Source: Rhizorhapis sp. SPR117 (GTDB taxonomy: Bacteria; Pseudomonadota; Alphaproteobacteria; Sphingomonadales; Sphingomonadaceae). From it: a stretch of 23,754 nucleotides of DNA. Each line of letters opens with the position of its first letter. The stretch's first letter is position 1. This document shows positions 8,481 to 16,180 of the stretch, piece by piece. The DNA lies in contig NZ_JAKKIE010000053.1 of assembly GCF_021742065.1 (NCBI RefSeq), positions 1 through 23,754 on the forward strand. The letters run 5' to 3'. A model generated the notes under the pieces. That model was not told the origin of the DNA and did not search any database. It saw only the letters and a list, made by a program, of their open reading frames with translations. The position numbers and the translations under genes were made by a program.

Positions 8481-9202
8481 ACGATCTGACATCAGGGCTG
8501 GATTGTAACGGCGGATCGTCGAGCCGCGTTTACAGAGGCGTGATGGATGCCCTTGAGCGGGGCCGTATGGTTCCCGGCCAGAGGCTCGCTGAGACCGACC
8601 TCGCCAGCCGCTACGGAGTGGGCCGCAATGCCGTGCGCGAGGCGATTCAGAAGCTCGCGGGCCGCGGCGTCGTCGATCTGAGCCGTCATCGCTCGCCCAC
8701 GATCAGGCAGCTCGACTATGAAGAAACAATGGAGGTCCTGGACGTCGCCAGCGTACTGAGCGAACTGGTCGCGCGCACAGCGGCTCTGCGCTTCGATCCC
8801 GGCCAGCATAAAGCTGCGCTTGACGATGCCATGATCACCCTGGAACTGGCGGATAATAGCGAGGAGAGCGGGGCGTTCAGCAAGGCACGCCGCAACTTCT
8901 ACCGCACGCTGCTGATGATCGGCGGCAATCGCGAACTGCTGCGCCTGTTTCCGGCCGTGAGCATGCACATCATCTATGCCCAGCACCAGACACCGCGACT
9001 ACGCGGGATCAGATTGGCCGACTATCGCCAGATAATGGACGACGTGGCGGCGAAGAATCCGGACGCTGCCGCCGGATCAAGCCGTCTTCACGTTGAACAT
9101 ATCCGGGACGTAATCGCGCATCGTGGGATGGGGGCTGCGAATGGCGGTAACAATGAAGATGCCCAAGTTGAAAGCGCCGCTCACGCGATCGGACAGGTGT
9201 GA
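8477..9202 (+). CDS. GntR/FadR-type transcriptional regulator
   Basis: The product (241 residues) has an N-terminal winged helix-turn-helix (about residues 16-80) with the characteristic LAETDLASRYGVGRNAVREA and a second strand ending in SRHRSPTIRQL. A helical ligand-binding domain of the FCD kind follows, with FYRTLLMIGGNRELLRL. Such proteins sense a catabolic intermediate and usually repress the neighbouring operon. The divergent position to the SDR-to-ligase operon, only 87 bases away, makes that operon the likely target. The start is uncertain: ATG 8477 and ATG 8462 are in frame and neither has a clear ribosome binding site. Confidence 0.83.
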   Translation: MDDLTSGLDCNGGSSSRVYRGVMDALERGRMVPGQRLAETDLASRYGVGRNAVREAIQKLAGRGVVDLSRHRSPTIRQLDYEETMEVLDVASVLSELVARTAALRFDPGQHKAALDDAMITLELADNSEESGAFSKARRNFYRTLLMIGGNRELLRLFPAVSMHIIYAQHQTPRLRGIRLADYRQIMDDVAAKNPDAAAGSSRLHVEHIRDVIAHRGMGAANGGNNEDAQVESAAHAIGQV

Positions 9203-9292
9203 CCGCGTGCGCGGGGCATCGGATGCGCCTGCGCGCACTAAGCGCAAGCCGGATGACTCCTGGCCGGAAAGATGAAATCGAGAGGAGAGGAT

Positions 9293-10096
9293 ATGCTGAC
9301 ACTTAAACCTGGCAAGAAATACGATATGCCTGCCTTCGAAGAGTCGATCTACCCGGCCGTGTCCCATGTAGATAGCGTACATGCCTACACCACGGTCTTC
9401 GAAACGACGCAGGAAGCCATTGAGAACTTGCTTCCGCGGCATCTGGCCTACTCTGGCGACAACTCCGTCGCCGTCAACCGCTTGCGTTACCGTGGCTGCG
9501 ACTACATGGGCGGCCGAGGCTACGAAGAATTCGTGATTGGCGTCACGGCTCGTTATGAGCATGCCGGCGAGGTTATCGTAGCGCCATATCCGGTGGTCAT
9601 CTGGGTCAACGAAGTACCTTCGATGCTATCCGGCCGCGAGTTCCTGGGCTTTCCCAAGCTGTATGCCGAAATCCCGCAACTGACCGAGGAAGGCGACCGC
9701 ATCGGCTTTTCCGCTAACGAGTACGGCAACAAGTTCCTTGATGGGCACGTCCGGTTGACGAAGAAATGTTCAGACTCAACCCTCGCCAAAATCCAGGCCG
9801 CCGCAAATCCTTATAGTTTCGGATGGAAGTATGTTGCGGGACCCGATGGAACGGTCGATGCAGACTATGCCACGCTGTTCAGGATGGAATGGCAATATAA
9901 GGAAGCCTGGCATGCCGAGGGTGAGGTCAATTTCATCGTAGGTACGCCCCGAGAACTGCCACTCTCCGGTCCGAGCGTGCGAGCGCTCGCTGCGCTGCCG
10001 GTAGTTGCGCGAAAGCCGGCATTCGCGGTGAAGGCAACCGCCACCATCTATCGTGACGCGATCCGTCGCCTCGAATCCATGGATCGCACCGCATAA
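9293..10096 (+). CDS. Acetoacetate decarboxylase-superfamily protein
   Basis: The product (267 residues) matches the acetoacetate decarboxylase fold in length and layout. The segment GREFLGFPKLYAEI (114-127) aligns with the ELSAYPKKL active site of the clostridial enzyme: K122 would be the Schiff-base lysine, but the adjacent pKa-lowering lysine is replaced by Leu123. Acidic residues at GYEEF (76-80) fit the conserved glutamate. A decarboxylase, aldolase or dehydratase acting through a Schiff base on a beta-keto intermediate is plausible; true acetoacetate decarboxylase activity is doubtful. The ATG at 9293 is chosen for the strong upstream GGAGAGG. It follows the regulator by 90 bases on the same strand. 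Confidence 0.82.
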   Translation: MLTLKPGKKYDMPAFEESIYPAVSHVDSVHAYTTVFETTQEAIENLLPRHLAYSGDNSVAVNRLRYRGCDYMGGRGYEEFVIGVTARYEHAGEVIVAPYPVVIWVNEVPSMLSGREFLGFPKLYAEIPQLTEEGDRIGFSANEYGNKFLDGHVRLTKKCSDSTLAKIQAAANPYSFGWKYVAGPDGTVDADYATLFRMEWQYKEAWHAEGEVNFIVGTPRELPLSGPSVRALAALPVVARKPAFAVKATATIYRDAIRRLESMDRTA

Positions 10097-10427
10097 TATT
10101 TGCGCTTGAACACAATCACTCCCTATTTATTTGACTGTGCATCGAGGGAAACTGCAGTGGTTAAATATGACTGCCACGCAAAGACGGACGGCTTGTAGAA
10201 GCCGGAAATTTCCCCTCTGAATCAGCGGATAGATTATCGACTTGCCCGACCAACCGGAATGCTTTCCCAAGCTCGACGAGGTCAAGCATTCCGGTTGGTC
10301 GGGCAAGGTCATTTCAACACATCCGTCGCCGCCCTCATCAAGCAAGGCGTGGCCTCAAGCAACGCCCACATCGAGTGTCCGATCATACAGCCTGGTATTT
10401 TGCGAACTCTCAAGCAGTTTGCAGCTC
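10097..10427. other. Non-coding stretch carrying a long inverted repeat
   Basis: About 330 bases separate the decarboxylase-like gene from the receptor remnant. No gene is supported on either strand; the short open frames seen are generated by the inverted repeat at 10241-10307. Nothing else was recognised. Confidence 0.5.
10241..10307. repeat. 24-bp perfect inverted repeat, hairpin element
   Basis: The arm at 10241-10264 (begins CTTGCCCGACCAACCGGAAT) is an exact reverse complement of 10284-10307, with a 19-base loop that itself contains CTCG-A-CGAG. There is no T tract after it on either strand, so it is not a standard intrinsic terminator. The perfect arms and the position between a gene end and a receptor fragment suggest a dispersed palindromic (REP or MITE-like) element or a recombination scar. 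Confidence 0.8.
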
Positions 10428-10709
10428 TTAAAACTCGATGCTCGCCTCGACACTAACCGTTCGACGCAGACCCCAGTTCACGGTGCCGAATTGCCCAAAA
10501 TCTGTGCCACTAAAGAAATACTTCTTGTTCGTAAGATTGTTGCCGACCAGTGCAATCTGCGCCTCGACGCCGCCGCCGTTGAGCGGAGTGTTTGACAGCG
10601 CTATCCGCCCATCCAGAAGGCCATATGGCTTACCGTCAACGGCCGCCTTCACGCCGGTGTTGTTTACGTCGACATCGGTCCGGTAGACCCTGTCCCTGAT
10701 TAGAGTTTG
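10428..10709 (-). pseudogene. Orphan C-terminal end of a TonB-dependent receptor
   Basis: The minus strand reads RDRVYRTDVDVNNTG, then GLLDGRIALSNTPL, then EAQIALVGNNLTNKKYFFSG and a final VSVEASIEF with stop. This is the standard last strand of a TonB receptor barrel, with the NNLTNKKYF motif and terminal phenylalanine. No receptor start or upstream barrel is present: reading upstream, similarity fades around 10709 and an in-frame stop occurs before the next gene. It is a remnant of a deleted receptor. It cannot simply be the missing half of the receptor at 71-964, whose continuation would lie left of position 77, although a rearranged origin is not excluded. Confidence 0.75.
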
Positions 10710-10720
10710 TTTTTCAAACC

Positions 10721-10736
10721 TACCGAATATTAGGTA
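10721..10736. promoter_or_regulatory. Palindromic operator candidate, site A, before MFS gene
   Basis: TACCGAATATTAGGTA is a palindrome with 7 of 8 base pairs matching. Read on the minus strand, its core ACCTAATATTCGGT matches 12 of 14 bases of the site at 20721-20734. It lies about 70 bases before the MFS start, as expected for a repressor-controlled promoter. TetR-family operators often look like this; no such regulator is in the window. Confidence 0.5.
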
Positions 10737-10806
10737 TGGTAATTCCGTTTGGACGCGATATCAAGCTGCGAACGGAGCATAATAATAACATGGGAGGCAG
10801 GATCTG

Positions 10807-12039
10807 GTGCGCCTGACAGTGGAGCGGAGTGAATGGGCTCGCGGATGGCCGCTCGTCCTGATGAGCTCTTTGGGCATCATGCTGTCAGCGGCCTTTGCCG
10901 GCGGGCTCAGCACTTCGCTGACGACGATCGAGCAAGAGATGGGCTGGAGCCGAACGGCCATAACCGCAGGTCCCATGATTGCTGCCGCTATCCCTCTGCT
11001 GATGGGACCCTTTTCGGGAATGCTGATAGACCGGCTGGGGCCGCGAAGAATCGTGCGCATATCGATCCCGCTCTATGCCATGGCGGTCGCATCTCTGGGG
11101 ATGGCTGGTCCCGGCCAGGTCGGCTGGTTTGCCAGTTGGGCAGCAATCGGCGCCCTGACGCCATTTGTCGGTCCGCTGGTGTGGACCATCGGCCTCAGCC
11201 GCTGCTTCGAGGCGAACCGGGGAACGGCGTTCGCGTTCGCCATGAGCGGCGTGGGACTGGCCCACTTCCTAACCCCCCTGATCTCCGTCGCCATGCTGGA
11301 CTGGTTCAGCTGGCGAGCGGTGTTTCCGGCGGTCGCGGGGTTTGCATTCCTGGCGGTGTACCCGTTGGTTCTTCTGTTGTTTCGACCGGCGGCAAGTGGC
11401 GCTGAAGACGCTGAAGCCTCGGTCGAATTGCCTGGCATGGAAGTTCGCGAGATTTTCACAAGCTATTGCTTCTGGGTGATCGCCTTGGTGGTCGTCCTGC
11501 AATATGGCGCGTTGGGCACGTTGTTCGTCCATTTGCAGCCGATATACGTCGGAGCCGGCCTCGACGCCGTTGCCGCCGCCCAATATGCCTCTACAATGGG
11601 TATAGCCCTGATAATTGGCCGTCTGCTCGGTGGCTATATCGTGGACCGGGTATCTGCCCGGCATGTCGCCGCCGCAGTCACCATGCTGCCGATTTTGGCT
11701 TGCGTGCTGCTTCTCAAGGGCCCCGGTTCGCCATGGATTGCGCTGGTTGTGCCCATGCTGGTGGGATTCTCCATGGGATCGGAAGGTGATATCATTGCCT
11801 ATATGACGGCGAAATATTTCGGACCCAAGAACTTCGGATCGGCCTTCAGCATTTACATGGCGTTGTACGCGGTCGGTTATGCCTTCGCGTCGGTTATCGG
11901 TGGAGCTGTTTACGACGCACTTGGATCGTACGACAAGGTGCTGCAGGTCATCGCAGTCGCGCTCGCCGTGGCCGCCATGCTCGTTCTTACGATCGGCCGT
12001 CCGCCCCAGTTCAGTTTGCAGAGGCGGGACATAGCCTGA
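10807..12039 (+). CDS. MFS transporter, monocarboxylate/OFA-like
   Basis: The product (410 residues) is an inner-membrane porter with about twelve hydrophobic segments, beginning with PLVLMSSLGIMLSAAFAGGL. The loop between helices 2 and 3 carries GMLIDRLGPRRIV, the MFS motif A, and the second half has GRLLGGYIVDRVSARHV, the matching copy. The long central loop (RPAASGAEDAEASVELPGME) separates the two six-helix halves. The helix pattern resembles monocarboxylate and oxalate/formate porters, suggesting uptake of an organic acid. The start is GTG at 10807, nine bases after GGGAGG. A palindromic operator lies upstream, and the sulfotransferase gene follows after 49 bases. Confidence 0.85.
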   Translation: MRLTVERSEWARGWPLVLMSSLGIMLSAAFAGGLSTSLTTIEQEMGWSRTAITAGPMIAAAIPLLMGPFSGMLIDRLGPRRIVRISIPLYAMAVASLGMAGPGQVGWFASWAAIGALTPFVGPLVWTIGLSRCFEANRGTAFAFAMSGVGLAHFLTPLISVAMLDWFSWRAVFPAVAGFAFLAVYPLVLLLFRPAASGAEDAEASVELPGMEVREIFTSYCFWVIALVVVLQYGALGTLFVHLQPIYVGAGLDAVAAAQYASTMGIALIIGRLLGGYIVDRVSARHVAAAVTMLPILACVLLLKGPGSPWIALVVPMLVGFSMGSEGDIIAYMTAKYFGPKNFGSAFSIYMALYAVGYAFASVIGGAVYDALGSYDKVLQVIAVALAVAAMLVLTIGRPPQFSLQRRDIA

Positions 12040-12088
12040 TCGGTCGCGCCGAGGTAAGCATAACAAGATAACGATAGGATGTTTTGAA

Positions 12089-13363
12089 ATGCGCGCGGAA
12101 GTTAAAGATAATGTCGTGCGGATACCGGAATTGCGCCACCCTCGACTGACCGACGAGGAGAAGGCATTCATAGCCGGGATTCCTGCGGTCGAAATGACGG
12201 TCGAGAGCGTACTTGCAGAGGCCAGGCGGCTGACCGGATTGTCCGATTTCGGCCCGGATGATTTTCGCGAGCGCCTGGCCTTCATTCTGGCCGAGTACGA
12301 CAATGTATCCACCCTCTCCTTATACGGCCGCATGATTTCATGGCGCCAGGAGGTCAGGTATGCGGCCAATCGACTGAGCTTGATCGACCTCTATAAACGC
12401 CATCCCGAGATCGACGATGTCGTGATCGATCGCCCGATAATCGTGGCGGGAATGCCGCGCTCGGGAACCTCGAATACGGTGAATGTCCTTGCCGCAGACC
12501 GCCGGTTGCGTTCGATGCCGCTATGGGAGGCGCTTGAGCCGTTCCCTTGGCCCGCGGAGGCAGCGACAGGCAAGGATCTGCGCCGTCAGCGATGCGAGGA
12601 GGGTATGTTTGGCATCATGGCGAGAATGCAGCCTTATTCGTCGCTGATGCACGACATGGGGCCTGATTACGTTCACGAGGACGCGGAGTTGCTCGGGATG
12701 GACTTCGGCGACTTCTATCCTGAGTTCAAAACCTATTCGCGCGCGTGGCAGGACCGGCTTTTTACCGAGGACCAGACGCCACGCCACGCCTTTGCCAAAC
12801 AGGCGATGAAGGCGATGACCTGGCTGCGCGGTCCTAACCGGTGGGTGACCAAGTCGCCGACCCACCTTGAAAATCTCGGTGCACTCAACCGAGTGTTCCC
12901 CGATGGGTCGTTTGTATTGCTGCACCGCGATCCGATCGCGATATTACAATCGATCATGACCATGACGGGCTATGCCGACCGCCTGCGCCGGACCCGGGTC
13001 GACGTCGCGACGGTGCGCGAGTTCTGGACCGACCGTGTCGAACGGGCGCTGCGCGCGATGATCGCCCAGCGCGACCTGCTCCCGCCGGAGCGATCGACCG
13101 ACGTCCTGTTCCACGAATATATGGCCAATCCGATGCACATTTTGCAGCAGGTTTACGACAAGGCTGATCTGCCTCTCGCCCGGGAGGGGCTCGCGGATAT
13201 TGAAGGATACATCAAGTCCCATCCGCGCGGTGTGCAAGGAAAGCTGGTTTACGACCCGATCGGCGATTTCGATCTCGATGTCGGGGCGGTTCGCGAGCGC
13301 TTCCAGTTCTATTATGACCGCTATTCGGTTCGCAAAGAACCGGTCCTGGGCGAGAAGATGTGA
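12089..13363 (+). CDS. Sulfotransferase-family protein
   Basis: The product (424 residues) has the PAPS-dependent sulfotransferase fold. The 5'-phosphosulfate loop is GMPRSGTS (121-128) and the 3'-phosphate segment is LLHRDP with following IAILQS (277-288); TKSPTHLENL (254-263) is the third conserved stretch. In this family (Sulfotransfer_3 type) proteins transfer sulfate to a hydroxyl or act on a related donor, but many bacterial members in degradation clusters have no known substrate. ATG 12089 has AGGA upstream. It sits between the MFS gene and the DUF1214 gene and is probably cotranscribed with both. Confidence 0.83.
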   Translation: MRAEVKDNVVRIPELRHPRLTDEEKAFIAGIPAVEMTVESVLAEARRLTGLSDFGPDDFRERLAFILAEYDNVSTLSLYGRMISWRQEVRYAANRLSLIDLYKRHPEIDDVVIDRPIIVAGMPRSGTSNTVNVLAADRRLRSMPLWEALEPFPWPAEAATGKDLRRQRCEEGMFGIMARMQPYSSLMHDMGPDYVHEDAELLGMDFGDFYPEFKTYSRAWQDRLFTEDQTPRHAFAKQAMKAMTWLRGPNRWVTKSPTHLENLGALNRVFPDGSFVLLHRDPIAILQSIMTMTGYADRLRRTRVDVATVREFWTDRVERALRAMIAQRDLLPPERSTDVLFHEYMANPMHILQQVYDKADLPLAREGLADIEGYIKSHPRGVQGKLVYDPIGDFDLDVGAVRERFQFYYDRYSVRKEPVLGEKM

Positions 13364-13445
13364 CCTGCAATTTGCGGGGTGGCGTGCGATTTGAGCGTTG
13401 GCTGGCACAGCAAGCGACCGACGTTTATCCGATAAAGGAAGAAAT

Positions 13446-14675
13446 ATGTCTGAGGATTCCAAAGGAGCGGATCGGCCTGCCTCGGTTGTTTCCGGGTGGG
13501 ATAGCTATGTGGATGCACTGCGGCTGCTGCCGGACAAAGCCCTCGCGCTCATGCCGGACGATTTCCAGAGTGATCCGCTCGTCCAGCAGGAAACCGCCGC
13601 GCTTGTCCTGTCGCTGATAGCGAGAAAGAATCTGGAGCTTCTCGCTCGCGACCCCGACGCGCCCATGTTCGTGCCCACCCTCAATATCTTGATGCGAACC
13701 GGCCAACCCAATCCCGACGCCACCTACCGTACGGCCATGATCGGGCCGGGGGGGACCTATCGGATCACCGGCCGCCGCGGTTCCTTGCACAGGTTCCTCA
13801 TCACGCAGCAAATTCCGCCGGCTGACAGGACCATAGAAGATGCCACTTATGGTAATGTGACGAGCGGACCCGAACTCGACATGTCGACGATCAGCGTCGA
13901 CGCCGACGACCGCTATGATCTGCTCGTAAGCCCGGCAAACCCGCAAGACTACGAAGGAGACTGGTGGCAACTTGACCCCAGGTGCAATTGCTTGCTCGTT
14001 CGGCTTATTTCGGCAGACTGGTACAATGAAGTCGATCCGACCCTGGTTATCGAGCGTGTCGACCGGCCAATCGGCCACCGCCGTCCCGCTCCCACCGTCG
14101 GCGAAACGCGGCTCGGCAATCTGTCCGTAGTCATCCCTAGCCAGGCTACGCGATATTCCCGCGTATTCGAGACGTATCGCAGCCAGGGTTGGATCAATCA
14201 GATCAGAGCGGTGAACCTGTTGGTGCCACGCGGGGAGGGGAATTTCTATCTCGAAGGTAGTTACGAGCTCGCCGAAGACGAGGCCTTGATATTCGAGACA
14301 GACGTTCCAAAAACGTGCGGCTACTGGGTATTCTGGCTGATCAACGCCGTGTACGAAACGAAAGAGTGGTTGAACCATCAAAGTCATCTGAACCACGCCC
14401 AGGCGCCGGTCGACGCCGACGGCAAGCTTCGAATGGTCATCTCGGCAAAGGACCCCGGCATTCCGAACTGGCTGGATACGGCCTATTACCCGATCGGCAT
14501 GATCCAGGGCCGGTGGTTCGAGGCGGACAGTTGCCCTGTTCCTTCGGTTACGAAGATCAAGGTATCGGACGTACGTCGACATCTGCCGCCCGAAACGCCA
14601 GCGATCAGTTTGGAAGAACGTCAGGATGTGCTTCGCCGCCGCCGCCGTGCGCTCATGCAACGCCCGATCTGGTGA
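13446..14675 (+). CDS. DUF1214 domain-containing protein
   Basis: The product (409 residues) is a soluble protein without signal peptide. Residues about 290-360 carry the DUF1214 pattern: YWVFWLINAVYETKEWLNH, then NHAQAPVDADGKLRMVIS and DPGIPNWLDT, ending GRWF. The N-terminal 250 residues have no motif I recognise. The biochemical role of DUF1214 is not established; members often occur beside sulfotransferase-like genes in degradation clusters. The ATG at 13446 is chosen because AAGGAAG lies upstream; an earlier in-frame start would read through the spacer. The gene follows the sulfotransferase by 82 bases and is closed by a terminator-like hairpin. Confidence 0.78.
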   Translation: MSEDSKGADRPASVVSGWDSYVDALRLLPDKALALMPDDFQSDPLVQQETAALVLSLIARKNLELLARDPDAPMFVPTLNILMRTGQPNPDATYRTAMIGPGGTYRITGRRGSLHRFLITQQIPPADRTIEDATYGNVTSGPELDMSTISVDADDRYDLLVSPANPQDYEGDWWQLDPRCNCLLVRLISADWYNEVDPTLVIERVDRPIGHRRPAPTVGETRLGNLSVVIPSQATRYSRVFETYRSQGWINQIRAVNLLVPRGEGNFYLEGSYELAEDEALIFETDVPKTCGYWVFWLINAVYETKEWLNHQSHLNHAQAPVDADGKLRMVISAKDPGIPNWLDTAYYPIGMIQGRWFEADSCPVPSVTKIKVSDVRRHLPPETPAISLEERQDVLRRRRRALMQRPIW

Positions 14676-14747
14676 ACAGCTCGTCCCCTTGGCGACGACG
14701 GCAATGTTCCCATTTTTCAGCTGCTTGCAAACTTCTTGCGTGAGGCA

Positions 14748-14777
14748 GCCTCAGCGCGCCCGGGCCTGAGGCGTTTT
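14748..14777 (+). terminator. Intrinsic terminator-like hairpin after DUF1214 gene
   Basis: The arms GCCTCAG (14748-14754) and CTGAGGC (14766-14772) pair perfectly around an 11-base GC-rich loop and are followed by GTTTT. It lies 73 bases after the stop codon, fitting the end of the MFS-sulfotransferase-DUF1214 unit. The T tract is short, so termination may be partial. Confidence 0.6.
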
Positions 14778-14803
14778 GATCTCGCGAAGCTATGTGTTAT
14801 CCT
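14776..14803 (+). promoter_or_regulatory. Possible sigma70 promoter for the TauD gene
   Basis: TTGATC and TATCCT are separated by 16 bases, each matching four of six consensus positions, and end about 45 bases before the TauD start. The five-base palindrome TGTGT/ACACA around 14793-14815 overlaps the -10. It is weak by sequence but well placed after the terminator. Confidence 0.35.
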
Positions 14804-14848
14804 GTTCAAGACACAATAATTACAAATTCAGGCTTTACTGGAGAGAAC

Positions 14849-15775
14849 ATGCCCTACGAAGTCTCGAAGCTTTCGGAAGAGCTTTCCTTTGGATCCATCG
14901 TTACAGGCCTGATGCCGAAAGATATCGGGAAACCTGAGATTGTTGAAGAGTTGAACAAGCTCTGGATCGATCGCGGCCTCATAGTGTTCCGCGACGCCGA
15001 TCCTTCCCCCGAGTTTCAGGTTGCGCTGAGCCGATGCTTTGGCACTTTGGAGCCGCACCCCATTCCGGAATACTGGATGGACGGCCGGCCGGACCTGGTC
15101 GCCGTCACCTCAAAGCCTGAAGCGGGTAACATCGTTGCCCTGGGCGGTGAGAAGTTCGCAGGCTGGATACCGTGGCATGCCGATACGATGTATATCCCGA
15201 ACCGCAATCACGGCGGCATCCTGCGGGTGACCAAAGCGACAAGTTGGGGCGGCGAGACCCGCTTCCTGGACCAGATCAGCGCCTACGACACGCTTCCGGA
15301 TGATCTGAAGCAGCTCGTGCAGGACATGGAAATTGTCTACCAGATGGAGGGTGTGGAAGAGTCGCTATTCGTGCGTAAGCTCCTGGACGCCAAACTGGTC
15401 AGAAGCAGCGCAAACGCCGCATCCATGCTTGCGCGGGTGGATAAGGACTATCCTCCTGTCGTTCATCCAGCCGTGTTCGAGCAACCGGAAACCGGACGGC
15501 GCGTATTGAACGTCTCGCCCCATTTCGCCAAATTCGTCCTGGGGTATTCGGCGGCCGAAAGCGACGAGCTTCTTGTGCGGCTCATGCAACATATCGAATC
15601 GCAACCCTTCTATCAGCATCGCTGGTCCGACAAGAACGAGATGATCCTGTGGGATAACTGGCGCATGCTTCACAGCGTGACCGGTTGCCCGGTCGATGAG
15701 GTTCGTTCAATGCGCAGGACGACGATCAGCGGGCAGTATCCATACGGCCGCTTCTTGGAAGCGCAGGCCGCCTGA
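14849..15775 (+). CDS. TauD/TfdA-family Fe(II)/2-oxoglutarate dioxygenase
   Basis: The product (308 residues) should couple 2-oxoglutarate decarboxylation to hydroxylation of a small substrate. The iron ligands are H110 and D112 in WHADTMY and H275 in WRMLHSV; R289 or R290 (SMRRTTISG) would bind 2-oxoglutarate. Family members release sulfite from taurine, cleave alkyl sulfates or split aryloxyalkanoate ethers. Having a sulfotransferase-like gene nearby hints at sulfate esters, but the sequence alone does not fix the substrate. The ATG at 14849 has GGAGAG upstream; a longer frame starting at 14792 lacks a site. It appears to be a single-gene transcript. Confidence 0.87.
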   Translation: MPYEVSKLSEELSFGSIVTGLMPKDIGKPEIVEELNKLWIDRGLIVFRDADPSPEFQVALSRCFGTLEPHPIPEYWMDGRPDLVAVTSKPEAGNIVALGGEKFAGWIPWHADTMYIPNRNHGGILRVTKATSWGGETRFLDQISAYDTLPDDLKQLVQDMEIVYQMEGVEESLFVRKLLDAKLVRSSANAASMLARVDKDYPPVVHPAVFEQPETGRRVLNVSPHFAKFVLGYSAAESDELLVRLMQHIESQPFYQHRWSDKNEMILWDNWRMLHSVTGCPVDEVRSMRRTTISGQYPYGRFLEAQAA

Positions 15776-16180
15776 TCGGTCGCAAGCTTTATCGGATCGA
15801 AGCAGAGATACGAGGGGCGCCGCCGGGTATCCGCCGCCGACGCCGTCAGGGTCAATTGGAAGGATGCGTCAGCCTTGGCAAAAGGTTCGGAAGCGCTCTA
15901 CGTGGCGGCTCGAAATTCCCGCAAAGAACTGATCGACTACGTTGAGATAGATAGGACCATATTCGATCGGACTGAACCAGAAATCAAAGCCGCCTTCAGC
16001 GAGGTAGAAAAAATGCTCGCAAATCCAGCGGAAAGGTGCGTTCGGTCTGACGATCTCGTGACGGATGATATTATTGTGCCCTAATGCATCGACAAGCTTG
16101 GCGGGCTCCAAACCATGCTTACGACGGACATGCCGAAGCCAAAACTCCCTTGCGAACTCCTGGAGCGGCAACAGACCGCC
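15776..16180. other. Interval without a supported gene; two overlapping weak ORFs
   Basis: About 400 bases lie between the TauD and FbiC stop codons. A plus-strand frame from TTG 15875 to 16084 (69 residues, charged, ending DDLVTDDIIVP) is preceded by GGAAGG, and a minus-strand frame from TTG 16171 to 15869 (100 residues) starts nine bases after the FbiC stop. They overlap almost completely, so at most one is real. I recognise neither; both may be remnants. Confidence 0.4.

Noticed and set aside
10242..10595. 117-codon plus-strand open frame over the inverted repeat
   Set aside because: Its first residues come from the palindrome and the rest is antisense to the receptor remnant; no start signal.
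11269..12369. 366-codon minus-strand open frame
   Set aside because: It is antisense to the MFS and sulfotransferase genes; low-complexity charged sequence with no family motif.
13425..14660. 411-codon minus-strand open frame
   Set aside because: It is antisense to the DUF1214 gene, which has a ribosome binding site and a recognisable domain.
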